From Streptomyces smaragdinus (GTDB taxonomy: Bacteria; Actinomycetota; Actinomycetes; Streptomycetales; Streptomycetaceae), in the NCBI RefSeq assembly GCF_009604385.1, contig NZ_WEGJ01000003.1, positions 483,200-547,199 of the forward strand: a stretch of DNA of 64,000 bases, written 5' to 3'. The notes below the pieces were generated by a model that was not told the DNA's origin, made no database searches, and worked only from the letters and a program-made list of their open reading frames with translations. Position numbers and translations under genes: made by a program. Below are positions 8,773 through 17,734 of the stretch, one piece after another. The stretch's first letter is position 1; the number at the start of each line of letters is the position of its first letter.

Positions 8773-9729
8773 TCATTTCGCGCCCAGCGCCTTCTGCAGC
8801 GCGGCGAGGTTCGCCCGCTGCACGGAGAAGTAGTCGTCGCCGCGGGAGTCGTCGGTGATGCCCTCGAGCGGGTCGAGGACGTCGGTCTTCAGCCCGAGGT
8901 CGCCGGCGAGGGTCTTGGCGGTGCGGTCGCTGACCAGCGTCTCGAAGAAGACGGTGCTGACGTCGTCGTGCCGGGCGATGTCGTGCAGGTCCTGGATGCG
9001 CCTGGCGCTGGGCTCGGACTCGGGGTCGAGGCCCTTGACGGCCTCCTGGATCAGTCCGTAGCGGTCGGCGAGGTAGCCGAAGGCGGCGTGGGTGGTGATG
9101 AAGGTGTCGGTCCCGCGGTTGCGCAGGCCCGCCTCGAACTCCTGGTCGAGCTTGTGGAGCCGGTCCACGAGATCCGCGGTGTTGGCCCTGTAGTCGGCGG
9201 CGTGGTCCGGGTCGGCCTTCTCGAGGGCGGCGCCGACCCCCTCGGCGACCTGGGCGTAGCGGACGGGGTCGATCCACAGATGCGGGTCGAGGCCGTTCTC
9301 GTCGGAGTGCTCGTGCCCCTCCTCGCCGTCCTCGTGGGCGTGGCCGTCCTCGGTGGTGCCGGTCTTCTCCAGGGTGGTGAAGGAGGTCGCCTCGACGACG
9401 TTCTCGACGCCGGACTGCTCGATGGCCTCGTCGACGGCGGGCTGCAGGCCCTTGAGGTAGACGATCATGCCGCTCTCGTAGAGCCGCGCGGTCTGCTTCG
9501 GGCTGAGCTCGAGGTCGTGCGGCTCGGTGCCGGGCTTGGTCAGCGTGGTGACCGCGACGTGGTCGCCGCCGATCTCCTCCGCCAGGAACTCCATCGGGTA
9601 GAACGACGCGCTGACCTTGAGACGTCCGTCGTCCGTCGTACCGGAGGCGGTGTCACCGCAGGCGGTGAGGCCGAGGACGGCGGCGCCGGCGAGGGCGGCC
9701 ACGGGTATGAGGCGACGGATACTGTTCAT
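8773..9729 (-). CDS. znuA: Zinc-binding lipoprotein of ABC importer
   Basis: A 318-residue cluster A-I substrate-binding protein. The N terminus is a lipoprotein signal (MNSIRRLIPVAALAGAAVLG followed by lipobox LTAC). It has a His/Asp/Glu-rich metal loop (EDGHAHEDGEEGHEHSDENG) before LDPHLWIDPVRYAQ, both characteristic of zinc-binding ZnuA. Further metal-ligand regions are FITTHAAFGYLADRYGL and DVSTVFFETLVSDRTA. Upstream in-frame ATGs at 9738 and 9747 are possible but would add residues before the signal peptide. The promoter region carries two Zur-like boxes, one overlapping this start codon. Confidence 0.93.
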   Translation of the reverse strand: MNSIRRLIPVAALAGAAVLGLTACGDTASGTTDDGRLKVSASFYPMEFLAEEIGGDHVAVTTLTKPGTEPHDLELSPKQTARLYESGMIVYLKGLQPAVDEAIEQSGVENVVEATSFTTLEKTGTTEDGHAHEDGEEGHEHSDENGLDPHLWIDPVRYAQVAEGVGAALEKADPDHAADYRANTADLVDRLHKLDQEFEAGLRNRGTDTFITTHAAFGYLADRYGLIQEAVKGLDPESEPSARRIQDLHDIARHDDVSTVFFETLVSDRTAKTLAGDLGLKTDVLDPLEGITDDSRGDDYFSVQRANLAALQKALGAK

Positions 9730-9765
9730 GACACTCATTTTCAACATTATTGGAAACGGTTGTCA
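9729..9765 (-). promoter_or_regulatory. Two Zur-like boxes before znuA
   Basis: Two 15-base imperfect palindromes of the 7-1-7 type seen at actinobacterial Zur sites lie here: TGGAAACGGTTGTCA at 9751-9765 and TGACACTCATTTTCA at 9729-9743. Each has five of seven complementary arm positions. Their centres are 22 bases apart, two helical turns, and the second overlaps the znuA start codon. Both lie on the znuA side of the divergent glyS-znuA region, so Zur probably represses only znuA. The match is to a remembered consensus. Confidence 0.65.
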
Positions 9766-9877
9766 ACTTCCCGTCGAGGCATGTCGAACCCTTGGCGACA
9801 TTATGTCCGTAAAAGTGCGATTCAGCCGCATGGCCGGGGCGCCCCGGCAACGCCGCCACCCGATTTGAATCCCGCCC

Positions 9878-9904
9878 CCCACCCGCCGGTAGGCTGAGGG
9901 ACCG
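9878..9904 (+). promoter_or_regulatory. Candidate glyS promoter
   Basis: A TAGGCT hexamer sits about 40 bases before the glyS GTG start and a TTGAAT lies 19 bases further upstream, at the wide end of the spacing allowed for the principal sigma factor. The transcription start would fall near 9904. The match is moderate and only suggestive. Confidence 0.35.
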
Positions 9905-9936
9905 CTCCGTACACCGTCGTAAATGAAGAGAGCACC

Positions 9937-11319
9937 GTGGCCGCCGACAAGATCGACACCATCGTCAGCCTGAGCAAGCGCCGTGGCTTCGTCTACCCGT
10001 GCAGCGAGATCTACGGCGGACAGCGCGCCGCCTGGGACTACGGTCCGCTGGGCGTGGAGCTGAAGGAGAACATCAAGCGCCAGTGGTGGCGCAACATGGT
10101 CACCGCGCGCGAGGACGTGGTGGGCCTGGACTCGTCGGTGATCCTCGCGACCGAGGTCTGGCAGGCCTCCGGTCATATCGCGACCTTCACCGACCCCCTC
10201 ACCGAGTGCACCTCCTGCCACAAGCGTTACCGCGCGGACCACCTCGAGGAGGCGTACGAGGCCAAGCACGGCCACCTCCCGGCCAACGGCCTCGCCGACA
10301 TCAACTGCCCGCACTGCGGCAACAAGGGCGCGTTCACCGAGCCCAAGCAGTTCTCCGGCCTGCTCTCCACCCACCTCGGGCCGACGCAGGACTCCGGCTC
10401 GGTCGCGTATCTGCGGCCCGAGACCGCCCAGGGCATCTTCACCAACTTCGCCCAGGTGCAGGTCTCCTCGCGGAAGAAGCCCCCGTTCGGCATCGCGCAG
10501 ACGGGCAAGTCCTTCCGCAACGAGATCACGCCCGGCAACTTCATCTTCCGTACCCGCGAGTTCGAGCAGATGGAGATGGAGTTCTTCGTCAAGCCGGGCG
10601 AGGACGAGCAGTGGCACGAGTACTGGATGGCCGAGCGCTGGAACTGGTACCGCGACCTCGGCATGCGTGAAGAGAACATGCGCTGGTACGAGCACGCCAA
10701 GGAGAAGCTCTCCCACTACTCCAAGCGCACCGTCGACATCGAGTACCGCTTCAACTTCGGCGGCACCGAGTTCTCGGAGCTGGAGGGCATCGCCAACCGC
10801 ACCGACTACGACCTCAAGGCGCACTCCGCCGCCTCCGGCCAGGACCTGGTGTACTTCGACCAGGAGGCCGGCGAGCGCTGGACCCCGTTCGTCATCGAGC
10901 CGGCGGCCGGCCTCAACCGCGCCATGCTGGCCTTCCTCCTCGACGCCTACATCGAGGACGAGGCGCCCAACGCCAAGGGCAAGATGGAAAAGCGCAACCT
11001 GCTCCGCCTCGACCCCCGGCTGGCCCCGGTGAAGGTCGCCGTGCTGCCGCTGTCCCGTAACACGGACCTCTCGCCCAAGGCGAAGGGCCTGGCCGCGGAT
11101 CTGCGCAAGCACTGGAACATCGAGTTCGACGACGCCGGCGCCATCGGCCGCCGCTACCGCCGCCAGGACGAGATCGGCACGCCGTTCTGCGTCACCGTCG
11201 ACTTCGACACCCTCGAGGACAACGCGGTGACCGTACGCGAGCGCGACACGATGAAGCAGGAGCGGGTGTCGCTGGACCAGGTGGAGTCGTACCTGGCCGG
11301 CCGGCTCATCGGCTGCTGA
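9937..11319 (+). CDS. glyS: Glycyl-tRNA synthetase (alpha2 type)
   Basis: A 460-residue class II glycyl-tRNA synthetase of the homodimeric type, charging tRNA-Gly in the cytoplasm. N-terminal [20 protein letters not shown] and [17 protein letters not shown] are family landmarks. A zinc-site-like CTSCHKRY...CPHCGNKG insertion follows near residues 90-130. Motif 2 is [25 protein letters not shown] and motif 3 is [18 protein letters not shown]. The anticodon-binding domain fills the last 100 residues. The GTG start at 9937 follows GAAGAGAG. Being divergent from the Zur-controlled znu operon is the arrangement known in Streptomyces. Confidence 0.95.
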   Translation: MAADKIDTIVSLSKRRGFVYPCSEIYGGQRAAWDYGPLGVELKENIKRQWWRNMVTAREDVVGLDSSVILATEVWQASGHIATFTDPLTECTSCHKRYRADHLEEAYEAKHGHLPANGLADINCPHCGNKGAFTEPKQFSGLLSTHLGPTQDSGSVAYLRPETAQGIFTNFAQVQVSSRKKPPFGIAQTGKSFRNEITPGNFIFRTREFEQMEMEFFVKPGEDEQWHEYWMAERWNWYRDLGMREENMRWYEHAKEKLSHYSKRTVDIEYRFNFGGTEFSELEGIANRTDYDLKAHSAASGQDLVYFDQEAGERWTPFVIEPAAGLNRAMLAFLLDAYIEDEAPNAKGKMEKRNLLRLDPRLAPVKVAVLPLSRNTDLSPKAKGLAADLRKHWNIEFDDAGAIGRRYRRQDEIGTPFCVTVDFDTLEDNAVTVRERDTMKQERVSLDQVESYLAGRLIGC

Positions 11320-11328
11320 AGCCCGCGC

Positions 11329-11366
11329 AAAGGGCCGCCGCCGGGGATTCCCGGCGGCGGCCCTTT
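11329..11366. terminator. Bidirectional terminator glyS/uppS
   Basis: A perfect 17-base-pair stem (AAAGGGCCGCCGCCGGG pairing with CCCGGCGGCGGCCCTTT) with a 4-base GATT loop lies in the gap between the convergent glyS and uppS genes. The flanking AAA/TTT let it serve both directions. Confidence 0.85.
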
Positions 11367-11382
11367 GTGCTGTCCCGGTGGA

Positions 11383-12210
11383 TCAGCCCGCGGTCGTCTG
11401 CTCCACGATCTCGTTCGGGATCGCGCCGCCGAAGCGGCGGTCGCGCGACGCGTACTCCAGACAGGCCCGCCACAGGTCGCGGCGGTCGAAATCCGGCCAC
11501 AGGATGTCCTGGAACACCATCTCCGCGTACGCCGACTGCCAGATCAGGAAGTTGGACGTACGCATCTCGCCCGACGGGCGGACGAACAGATCCACGTCCG
11601 GCATGTCCGGGTGGTACAGATAGCGCGTCAGGGTCTTCTCGTTGACCTTCGACGGGTCGAGGCGGCCCGCCGCGACATCCGCCGCCAGCGCCGCCGCGGC
11701 GTCGGCGATCTCCGCCCGGCCGCCGTAGTTGACGCACATGTAGAGCGTCAGGCCGTCGTTGCCCTTCGTCTGCTCCTCGGCGACCTGGAGCTCCTTGACG
11801 ACGCTCTTCCACAGCTTGGGCATCCGCCCGGCCCAGCGGATCCGCACCCCGAGGGCGTCCAGCTCGTCGCGGCGGCGGTGGATGACGTCGCGGTTGAAGT
11901 TCATCAGGAAGCGGACCTCGTCCGGGGAGCGCTTCCAGTTCTCGGTGGAGAAGGCGTAGAGGGAGAGGTCCTTGACGCCGATCTCCAGACAGCCCTTGAC
12001 CACGTCCAGGACGACGCTCTCGCCGATCTTGTGGCCCTCGGTACGGGGCAGCCCGCGCTCCTTGGCCCAGCGGCCGTTGCCGTCCATCACGATCGCCACA
12101 TGTCCCGGGACCAGCTCGCCGGGGATCTTCGGCGGCCGGGCGCCGGAGGGGTGCGGGTCAGGTGCCCGGTACTCGCGCCGGGGGCGGCCCAGGATCCCTC
12201 GTCGTGCCAT
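11383..12210 (-). CDS. uppS: Isoprenyl transferase (UPP synthase family)
   Basis: A 275-residue cis-prenyltransferase that condenses isopentenyl diphosphate onto an allylic primer to make the long polyprenyl diphosphate carrier for cell-wall synthesis. The diphosphate-binding start [20 protein letters not shown], the [12 protein letters not shown] block and the C-terminal [27 protein letters not shown] are all present. The start is ATG at 12210 ([15 protein letters not shown]) with GGAGAG 8 bases upstream. It lies 45 bases downstream of recO in the same direction. Actinobacteria usually have more than one such enzyme; the chain length made here cannot be told from sequence. Confidence 0.93.
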   Translation of the reverse strand: MARRGILGRPRREYRAPDPHPSGARPPKIPGELVPGHVAIVMDGNGRWAKERGLPRTEGHKIGESVVLDVVKGCLEIGVKDLSLYAFSTENWKRSPDEVRFLMNFNRDVIHRRRDELDALGVRIRWAGRMPKLWKSVVKELQVAEEQTKGNDGLTLYMCVNYGGRAEIADAAAALAADVAAGRLDPSKVNEKTLTRYLYHPDMPDVDLFVRPSGEMRTSNFLIWQSAYAEMVFQDILWPDFDRRDLWRACLEYASRDRRFGGAIPNEIVEQTTAG

Positions 12211-12255
12211 GTGCGTAACTCTCCGATCCCTCACGTGTCCCTCTGGACGGCGGCG

Positions 12256-13002
12256 TCACTTCTCCACGTACCGCAGCGAGCGCAGTCCACGCTCCAGATG
12301 CCAGTGCAGGTACGCCGCCACCAGACCGCTGCCCTCCCGTACGTGCCGGGACTCCGCGGTGTCCGCGGCGGCCCAGTCACCGGTGAGCAGCGCGCCGAGC
12401 AGGGCGACGGCCTCCGGAGAGGGTACGACGCTACCCGGCACCCGGCAGTCACCGCACACCACTCCCCCGGCGGCGACCGAGAAGAATCGGTTCGGGCCGG
12501 ATATGCCGCACTTGGCGCAGTCGGCGAACGACGCGGCGTAGCCGTTGACGGCCAGCGACCGCAGCAGGAACGCGTCCAGCACCAGCCCCGGCGCGTGCTC
12601 CCCGGCGGCCAGCGTGCGCAGGGCGCCGACGACCAGGAGGTACTGCTGGACGGCCGGCTCGCCCTCGTGGTCGGTGAAGCGCTCGGCGGTCTCCAGGATC
12701 GCGGTGCCGGCGGTGTAGCGGGTGTAGTCGGCGACGACGGCGCTGCCGTACGGGGCGATGGTCTCCGTCTGCGTGCACATGGGCAGACCCCGGCCGATCA
12801 GCTCGGCGCCGCGGGCGAAGAGCTGGACGTCCACGTGGGAGAAGGGCTCGAGGCGGGCGCCGAACTTCGACTTCGTCCGGCGCACGCCGCGGGCCACGGC
12901 GCGGACGCGGCCGTGGTTGCGGGTGAGGAGGGTGATGATCCGGTCCGCCTCGCCCAGTTTCTGCGTACGGAGGACGACTGCGTCGTCGCGGAACAGGGTC
13001 AT
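12256..13002 (-). CDS. recO: DNA repair protein RecO
   Basis: A 248-residue RecO, which loads RecA on gapped DNA together with RecF and RecR. The N-terminal OB fold begins MTLFRDDAVVLRTQKLGEADRII, followed by GRVRAVARGVRRTKSKFGARLEPF. The C-terminal helical domain carries a zinc site with CAKC and CGDC pairs. The ATG is at 13002. It lies between corC and uppS, all in the same direction, with only 29 bases separating it from corC; this arrangement with phoH-ybeY-corC upstream is typical of actinobacteria. Confidence 0.94.
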   Translation of the reverse strand: MTLFRDDAVVLRTQKLGEADRIITLLTRNHGRVRAVARGVRRTKSKFGARLEPFSHVDVQLFARGAELIGRGLPMCTQTETIAPYGSAVVADYTRYTAGTAILETAERFTDHEGEPAVQQYLLVVGALRTLAAGEHAPGLVLDAFLLRSLAVNGYAASFADCAKCGISGPNRFFSVAAGGVVCGDCRVPGSVVPSPEAVALLGALLTGDWAAADTAESRHVREGSGLVAAYLHWHLERGLRSLRYVEK

Positions 13003-13031
13003 GGGGGTGATTCTCCCTCATGGGGCGACGG

Positions 13032-14342
13032 TCAGGCCCCGTCCTCCCCGGGAGCCGTCCGGACCGGCTCCACCAGGACCGTGACGATCTTGTTGCGGCG
13101 GCCCGCCGCCGACTCCGCCGTCAGTCTCAGGGCCGTCAGGCCCGGGTCCGAGCCGTCGTGCGAGACGTCCACCTCGCCCGTGGCGCCCGCGATCGGGACG
13201 CGGCCCAGGGACTTCGCCAGGAGGCCGCCCACCGTCTCCACGTCCTCGTCGTCGAGCTCCAGGTCGTACAGCTCGCCGAGGTCGCCGATGTCCAGGCGGG
13301 CCGTGACCCGGTAGCGCTGTTCGCCCAGCGGCTCCACCGGCGGGAGCTCCCGGTCGTACTCGTCGGTGATCTCGCCGACGATCTCCTCCAGGATGTCCTC
13401 GATGGTGACGATCCCGGCCGTCGAGCCGTACTCGTCGATCACCACCGCCACATGGATCCGCCGCCGCTGCATCTCCCGCAGCATGTCGTCCGCGTTCTTC
13501 GTGTCCGGCACGAAGAACGCCGGGCGCATCGCGGAGGACACCGGCTCGGACTCCGACTCGCGGTTGATGTGCGTACGGCGTGCCAGGTCCTTCACGTACA
13601 CGATGCCGACGACGTCGTCCTCGTTCTCCCCGGTCACCGGGATCCGTGAGAAGCCCGAGCGCAGCGCCAGCGTCAGCGCCTGCCGGATCGTCTTGAAGCG
13701 TTCGATGGTCACCACATCCGTGCGCGGCACCATCACCTCCCGCACGAGGGTGTCGCCGAGCTCGAAGACCGAGTGGACCATACGGGCCTCCTCGTCCTCG
13801 ATCAGCGACTCCTTCTCCGCGAGGTCCACCATCGCCCGCAGCTCCTGCTCGGAGGCGAACGGGCCCATCCGGTAGCCCTTGCCGGGCGTCAGCGCGTTAC
13901 CGACGAGGATCAGCAGCCGCGGCACCGGGCCCATGATCCGCGCCAGCGGCAGCAGTACGTACGCGGCGGCCGTCGTCGTACCGACCGGGTGCTGGCGGCC
14001 GATCGTGCGCGGCGAGACGCCCACCGCCACGAAGGACACCAGCACCATCACGCCGATCGCGACCGTCAGCGCCTGCCAGGTGCCCTGGACGCGCTCCAGG
14101 CTGACGTACGTCACCAGCGCCGCGGCGCCCATCTCGCACGCCACGCGCACCAGCAGCGCCACGTTCAGATACCGCACCGGGTCCGCGGCCACCGCCGTCA
14201 GCTTCGCGCTGCCGCGCCGGCCGGCCCGTACCGCCTCCTCCGCGGAGATCCGCGTGGTCCGCGCCAGACCGGCCTCCGCGCAGGCCGCCAGCCAGGCCAC
14301 GACGACCAGCAGCACCGCCAGGACGATCAGCTGACCGGTCAT
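13032..14342 (-). CDS. CorC/HlyC-type membrane protein with CBS pair
   Basis: A 436-residue protein with an N-terminal DUF21/CNNM membrane domain: three to four helices starting [20 protein letters not shown], and later [25 protein letters not shown]. Two CBS domains follow ([19 protein letters not shown] and [21 protein letters not shown]). The C-terminal CorC_HlyC domain ends in TVLVEPVR. Relatives are linked to Mg2+ efflux or Mg/Co homeostasis; the old name haemolysin-like is misleading. The ATG at 14342 overlaps the ybeY stop by 4 bases, so it is co-translated with ybeY and lies downstream of phoH. Confidence 0.9.
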   Translation of the reverse strand: MTGQLIVLAVLLVVVAWLAACAEAGLARTTRISAEEAVRAGRRGSAKLTAVAADPVRYLNVALLVRVACEMGAAALVTYVSLERVQGTWQALTVAIGVMVLVSFVAVGVSPRTIGRQHPVGTTTAAAYVLLPLARIMGPVPRLLILVGNALTPGKGYRMGPFASEQELRAMVDLAEKESLIEDEEARMVHSVFELGDTLVREVMVPRTDVVTIERFKTIRQALTLALRSGFSRIPVTGENEDDVVGIVYVKDLARRTHINRESESEPVSSAMRPAFFVPDTKNADDMLREMQRRRIHVAVVIDEYGSTAGIVTIEDILEEIVGEITDEYDRELPPVEPLGEQRYRVTARLDIGDLGELYDLELDDEDVETVGGLLAKSLGRVPIAGATGEVDVSHDGSDPGLTALRLTAESAAGRRNKIVTVLVEPVRTAPGEDGA

Positions 14343-14836
14343 CGGGTGGTGGGCGCCGGCGACGGGCCCTCGATCCCCCGCTCGGCGCGCCAGCCGTCCA
14401 CGATCGCCTTCTGCAGTCCGAACATCTCGGCCTTCTCGTCCGGGTCCTCGTGGTCGTACCCGAGCAGATGCAGCACCCCGTGCACGGTGAGCAGCTGCAG
14501 CTCCTCGTCCATGGAGTGCTTCGACGGCGCGTCCGCGCCCTGCTTGGCGGCGACCTCCGGGCACAGCACGATGTCCCCGAGCAGCCCCTGGACGGGCTCT
14601 TCGTCGTCCTTCGCCGGCGGGCGCAGCTCGTCCATGGGGAACGACATCACGTCCGTCGGGCCCGGCTCGTCCATCCACTGCACGTGCAGCTGCTCCATCG
14701 CGGCGGCATCGACCACGATCACGCTGAGCTCGGACAGCGGATGGATCCGCATCCGGGTCAGCGCGTACCGGGCGATGTCCAGGACGGCCTGCTCGTCGAT
14801 GTCCGTGCCGGACTCGTTGTTCACGTCGATGGACAT
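14339..14836 (-). CDS. ybeY: rRNA maturation RNase YbeY
   Basis: A 165-residue single-strand endoribonuclease of the UPF0054 family, involved in 16S rRNA 3'-end maturation and ribosome quality control. The zinc site is the H3xH5xH motif in [20 protein letters not shown]. The preceding [16 protein letters not shown] is also a family signature. It begins 3 bases after the phoH stop and overlaps corC at its end. The phoH-ybeY pairing is strongly conserved in bacteria. Confidence 0.95.
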   Translation of the reverse strand: MSIDVNNESGTDIDEQAVLDIARYALTRMRIHPLSELSVIVVDAAAMEQLHVQWMDEPGPTDVMSFPMDELRPPAKDDEEPVQGLLGDIVLCPEVAAKQGADAPSKHSMDEELQLLTVHGVLHLLGYDHEDPDEKAEMFGLQKAIVDGWRAERGIEGPSPAPTTR

Positions 14837-14839
14837 GGG

Positions 14840-15862
14840 CTACTTCTTGCCGATCTTTGAGTCGTAGGAGTCGTACGCCTCGACGATCCGGCTGACGAGC
14901 TTGTGCCGTACGACGTCCTTGCTGGTCAGCAGGGAGAAGTGGACGTCGTCGACGTCGTCGAGGATGTCCTGGACCTGACGCAGACCGGACTTGGTGCCGC
15001 CCGGCAGGTCGACCTGGGTGATGTCGCCCGTGACCACGATCTTCGAGTTGAACCCGAGCCGGGTGAGGAACATCTTCATCTGCTCGGGGTTGGTGTTCTG
15101 CGCCTCGTCGAGAATGATGAACGCGTCGTTGAGCGACCGGCCGCGCATGTACGCGAGCGGCGCCACCTCGATCGTCCCCGCCGCCATCAGCCGCGGGATC
15201 GAGTCCGGGTCCAGCATGTCGTGCAGCGCGTCGTACAGCGGGCGCAGATACGGGTCGATCTTCTCGTACAGCGTGCCGGGCAGGAAGCCCAGGCGTTCAC
15301 CGGCCTCGACCGCGGGGCGGGTCAGGATGATCCGGTTGACCTGCTTGGACTGCAGGGCCTGGACGGCCTTGGCCATCGCCAGATACGTCTTGCCGGTACC
15401 GGCGGGGCCGATGCCGAACACGATCGTGTGCTTGTCGATGGCGTCGACGTACTTCTTCTGGTTGAGCGTCTTGGGGCGGATGGTGCGGCCCCGGTTGGAC
15501 AGGATGTTCTGGGTGAGGACCTCGGACGGCGAGCTGTGGCCGCCCGCCTCGCCCTCGTCGCTCTTCTGCAGCATGGCGATGGTGCGCTCCACGGTGTCCT
15601 CGGTCATCGGCTGGCCGGTGCGCAGCACCAGCAGCATCTCGTCGAACAGACGCTGGATCAGGGCGACGTCGGACGCGTCGCCGGTGGCGGTCACCTCGTT
15701 GCCCCGGACGTGGATGTCGGCGGCCGGGAACGCCTTCTCAATGGTGCGGAGCAGGGAATCGCCGGAGCCCAGCACGGTGACCATGGGGTGCTTCGCCGGG
15801 ATGGAGATCTGAGCGCGCGCCGCGCCCGCCTCGGGGCGCCGGCTGGAGGGTGTCTGTGTCAT
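14840..15862 (-). CDS. PhoH-family ATPase
   Basis: A 340-residue cytoplasmic NTPase of the PhoH/PhoL family, probably an RNA helicase or RNase-associated ATPase acting with YbeY. Walker A is GPAGTGKT, Walker B is FIILDEAQN, and [12 protein letters not shown] follows as a helicase-like motif III. An N-terminal KH-like region includes [30 protein letters not shown] read across residues 28-60. The ATG at 15862 starts the phoH-ybeY-corC run. Its promoter must lie in the 150-base gap shared with the divergent FG-GAP lipoprotein gene. Confidence 0.92.
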   Translation of the reverse strand: MTQTPSSRRPEAGAARAQISIPAKHPMVTVLGSGDSLLRTIEKAFPAADIHVRGNEVTATGDASDVALIQRLFDEMLLVLRTGQPMTEDTVERTIAMLQKSDEGEAGGHSSPSEVLTQNILSNRGRTIRPKTLNQKKYVDAIDKHTIVFGIGPAGTGKTYLAMAKAVQALQSKQVNRIILTRPAVEAGERLGFLPGTLYEKIDPYLRPLYDALHDMLDPDSIPRLMAAGTIEVAPLAYMRGRSLNDAFIILDEAQNTNPEQMKMFLTRLGFNSKIVVTGDITQVDLPGGTKSGLRQVQDILDDVDDVHFSLLTSKDVVRHKLVSRIVEAYDSYDSKIGKK

Positions 15863-16016
15863 GGGCCGGCTCTATGGCCTGCGGATCCCTTTTCCTCGAG
15901 AGCGGCTGGATTACGGCCATGGTAGTCGGGATGGCGGGGAGGGGCGCGAGTGGATTTCGTACGGGGCCGGGCGGGCGCGGGTGGAACCCCGCGCCGGGCG
16001 GCGGCGTCTTCGGTGC

Positions 16017-17588
16017 ATGGGCGCATCGAGGTTCCTGGGGTTGGCGGTGGTGGTGTTCCTGGTGTTCACCGCCGGCTGTACGGACGGCGGACCGGCCGGT
16101 CCGAGGGGCCCGTCCCCCGTCGCGACCGGGGAGCCCGCGTACACCCCGCCCCGTGGTTCGGGCGCCCGTAAACCGGCGCTGAACAGCGACTTCAACGGGG
16201 ACGGGGTGCAGGACGCGGTGGTGTCCGCGCCGCGCTCGGGCGTGCTGGCCGTGCTGTACGGAGGGTCCGGCGGTGCGTCGCCGGCGCGGAGCACGTGGCT
16301 GACGAACCGGTCGGAGGGGGTGCCGGGCGGGGGGCTGTCGCGGTTCGGTTCCCGTACGGCCGCCGCGGATCTGGACCGGGACGGGTTCGCCGATCTGGTG
16401 GTGACGTCGCACAGTTCCGAGCTGAACGGTACGCGGGACTGGTTCCGGTTCCTCGTGGTCTGGGGCAGCGCGGGCGGCCTGGGCCGGGGGCGCGAGGGGA
16501 TCCGGTTCGAGCACCCGCACGCCGGCGGCCGGCCGCCGGGGCAGGGGCTCGGGGTCGCCGTGTGCGATGTCGACGGCGACGGGTATCCCGACATCGCCAC
16601 CGTCGGTGGCGCGTACGACAACACCCGCGCGCCCGATGCCGGGGAGAACGGCGGCACCGGGGCGCTGCAGGTGCTGCCGGGCCCGATCACGGCACACAGC
16701 GCGGACCGCGCCGTACGCGTCGAGGGGGCCGGGGACCAGCTCGCCGCCGGGGACGTCGACGGGGACGGGAGATGCGATCTCGCCGTCGGCCGGGAGCGCG
16801 TGTATCCGGGGGCCGCCCGGGAATATCTCGGGCCCGCGCGGAGAATTCCCGGGGGCGGTATGCCGGATCATTCCCATCCGGACAGTTCGGTGATCGCGGA
16901 CGTGAACGGCGACGAATTCGGTGATCTGGTCCTGGGCATCGAGGAATCCGCCGATCCGGTGACCGGGCAGCCGGTGACGGAGTCGCACGGCGGCCGGGTG
17001 CAGGTGCACCTCGGCGGACCGGACGGTCTCTCCCCGCCTGCGCAGGAATTCCATCAGGGCTCTCCCGGGATTCCGGGCGACGTCGAGGCCCTTCGCGAGG
17101 ACGACACGGACGGTTACGGCGACATGATTCCGGAGAGTTTCGGCAGCGCTCTCGCGGCCGGTTTCATCAATGACGACGATTACGCCGATATCGCGATCGG
17201 CATTCCGGGCGAAAGGGTGGCATCCGCGGGTCACGAGGGTTCCGTCCTCGTCCTGTACGGGGGCGGGGACGGGCTGCGGACGGACGGCCTGCAGTTCCTC
17301 CGCCCGGATCCCGCCGAGACGGCCGACGACGACGTTCCGGACCACGAGTTCGGCAGCTCCCTGCGGCTGCTGGACCTGTCGGGCGACGGCCGGGCGGAGC
17401 TGCTCGTCGGATCCCCGTACGCGTACGCGAAGGGCCACGGGGAGTCCACCATGGGCGGCATCCGCTGCTTTCCGGCGGGTCCCCGGTCACTCGACACCGA
17501 GGAATCCTGGAGCGCTTCGCCCCGGAGCCTCGGGATCGGGGACCCGGGCGGCGGGGACGAGACGTTCGGCTACGACCTGGGGCGGTGA
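16017..17588 (+). CDS. FG-GAP repeat lipoprotein
   Basis: A 523-residue exported protein predicted to form an integrin-alpha-like beta-propeller. It starts at ATG 16017 with a lipoprotein signal MGASRFLGLAVVVFLVFTAGC, cysteine after TAG. At least six calcium-binding-type loops of the D-x-N/D-x-D-G pattern are visible: DFNGDGVQD, DLDRDGFAD, DVDGDGYPD, DVDGDGRCD, DVNGDEFGD and DLSGDGRAE, plus the variant NDDDYAD. Each is followed by an IAIG/LVLG or V-x-V-L-YGG strand. The ribosome site is weak. Upstream in-frame starts exist but would place sequence before the signal. The role is unknown; proteins of this type sit on the Streptomyces cell surface and may bind glycans or proteins. Confidence 0.8.
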   Translation: MGASRFLGLAVVVFLVFTAGCTDGGPAGPRGPSPVATGEPAYTPPRGSGARKPALNSDFNGDGVQDAVVSAPRSGVLAVLYGGSGGASPARSTWLTNRSEGVPGGGLSRFGSRTAAADLDRDGFADLVVTSHSSELNGTRDWFRFLVVWGSAGGLGRGREGIRFEHPHAGGRPPGQGLGVAVCDVDGDGYPDIATVGGAYDNTRAPDAGENGGTGALQVLPGPITAHSADRAVRVEGAGDQLAAGDVDGDGRCDLAVGRERVYPGAAREYLGPARRIPGGGMPDHSHPDSSVIADVNGDEFGDLVLGIEESADPVTGQPVTESHGGRVQVHLGGPDGLSPPAQEFHQGSPGIPGDVEALREDDTDGYGDMIPESFGSALAAGFINDDDYADIAIGIPGERVASAGHEGSVLVLYGGGDGLRTDGLQFLRPDPAETADDDVPDHEFGSSLRLLDLSGDGRAELLVGSPYAYAKGHGESTMGGIRCFPAGPRSLDTEESWSASPRSLGIGDPGGGDETFGYDLGR

Positions 17589-17590
17589 GC

Positions 17591-17610
17591 GTTACTCCCC
17601 GGGGAGTAAC
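17591..17610. promoter_or_regulatory. 20-bp perfect palindrome before MMPL gene
   Basis: GTTACTCCCCGGGGAGTAAC is a perfect 20-base palindrome starting 2 bases after the FG-GAP gene stop and about 125 bases before the MMPL start. A related half-site GGGAGTA recurs about 30 bases further on. It could be an operator for a dimeric regulator or a short terminator stem; there is no U tract, so I favour an operator. Confidence 0.5.
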
Positions 17611-17734
17611 CCGGCGCCGGGACGCCGCCCCGGGAGTAGCCGTGACTTCGGTCCGGCGGGGGACGAGCGGGGGCTCTTCCGACGGGAGTCTGGTTGACGT
17701 GAACCGGATGTCCGAGGGAGAGGGGTGGCCCGAG

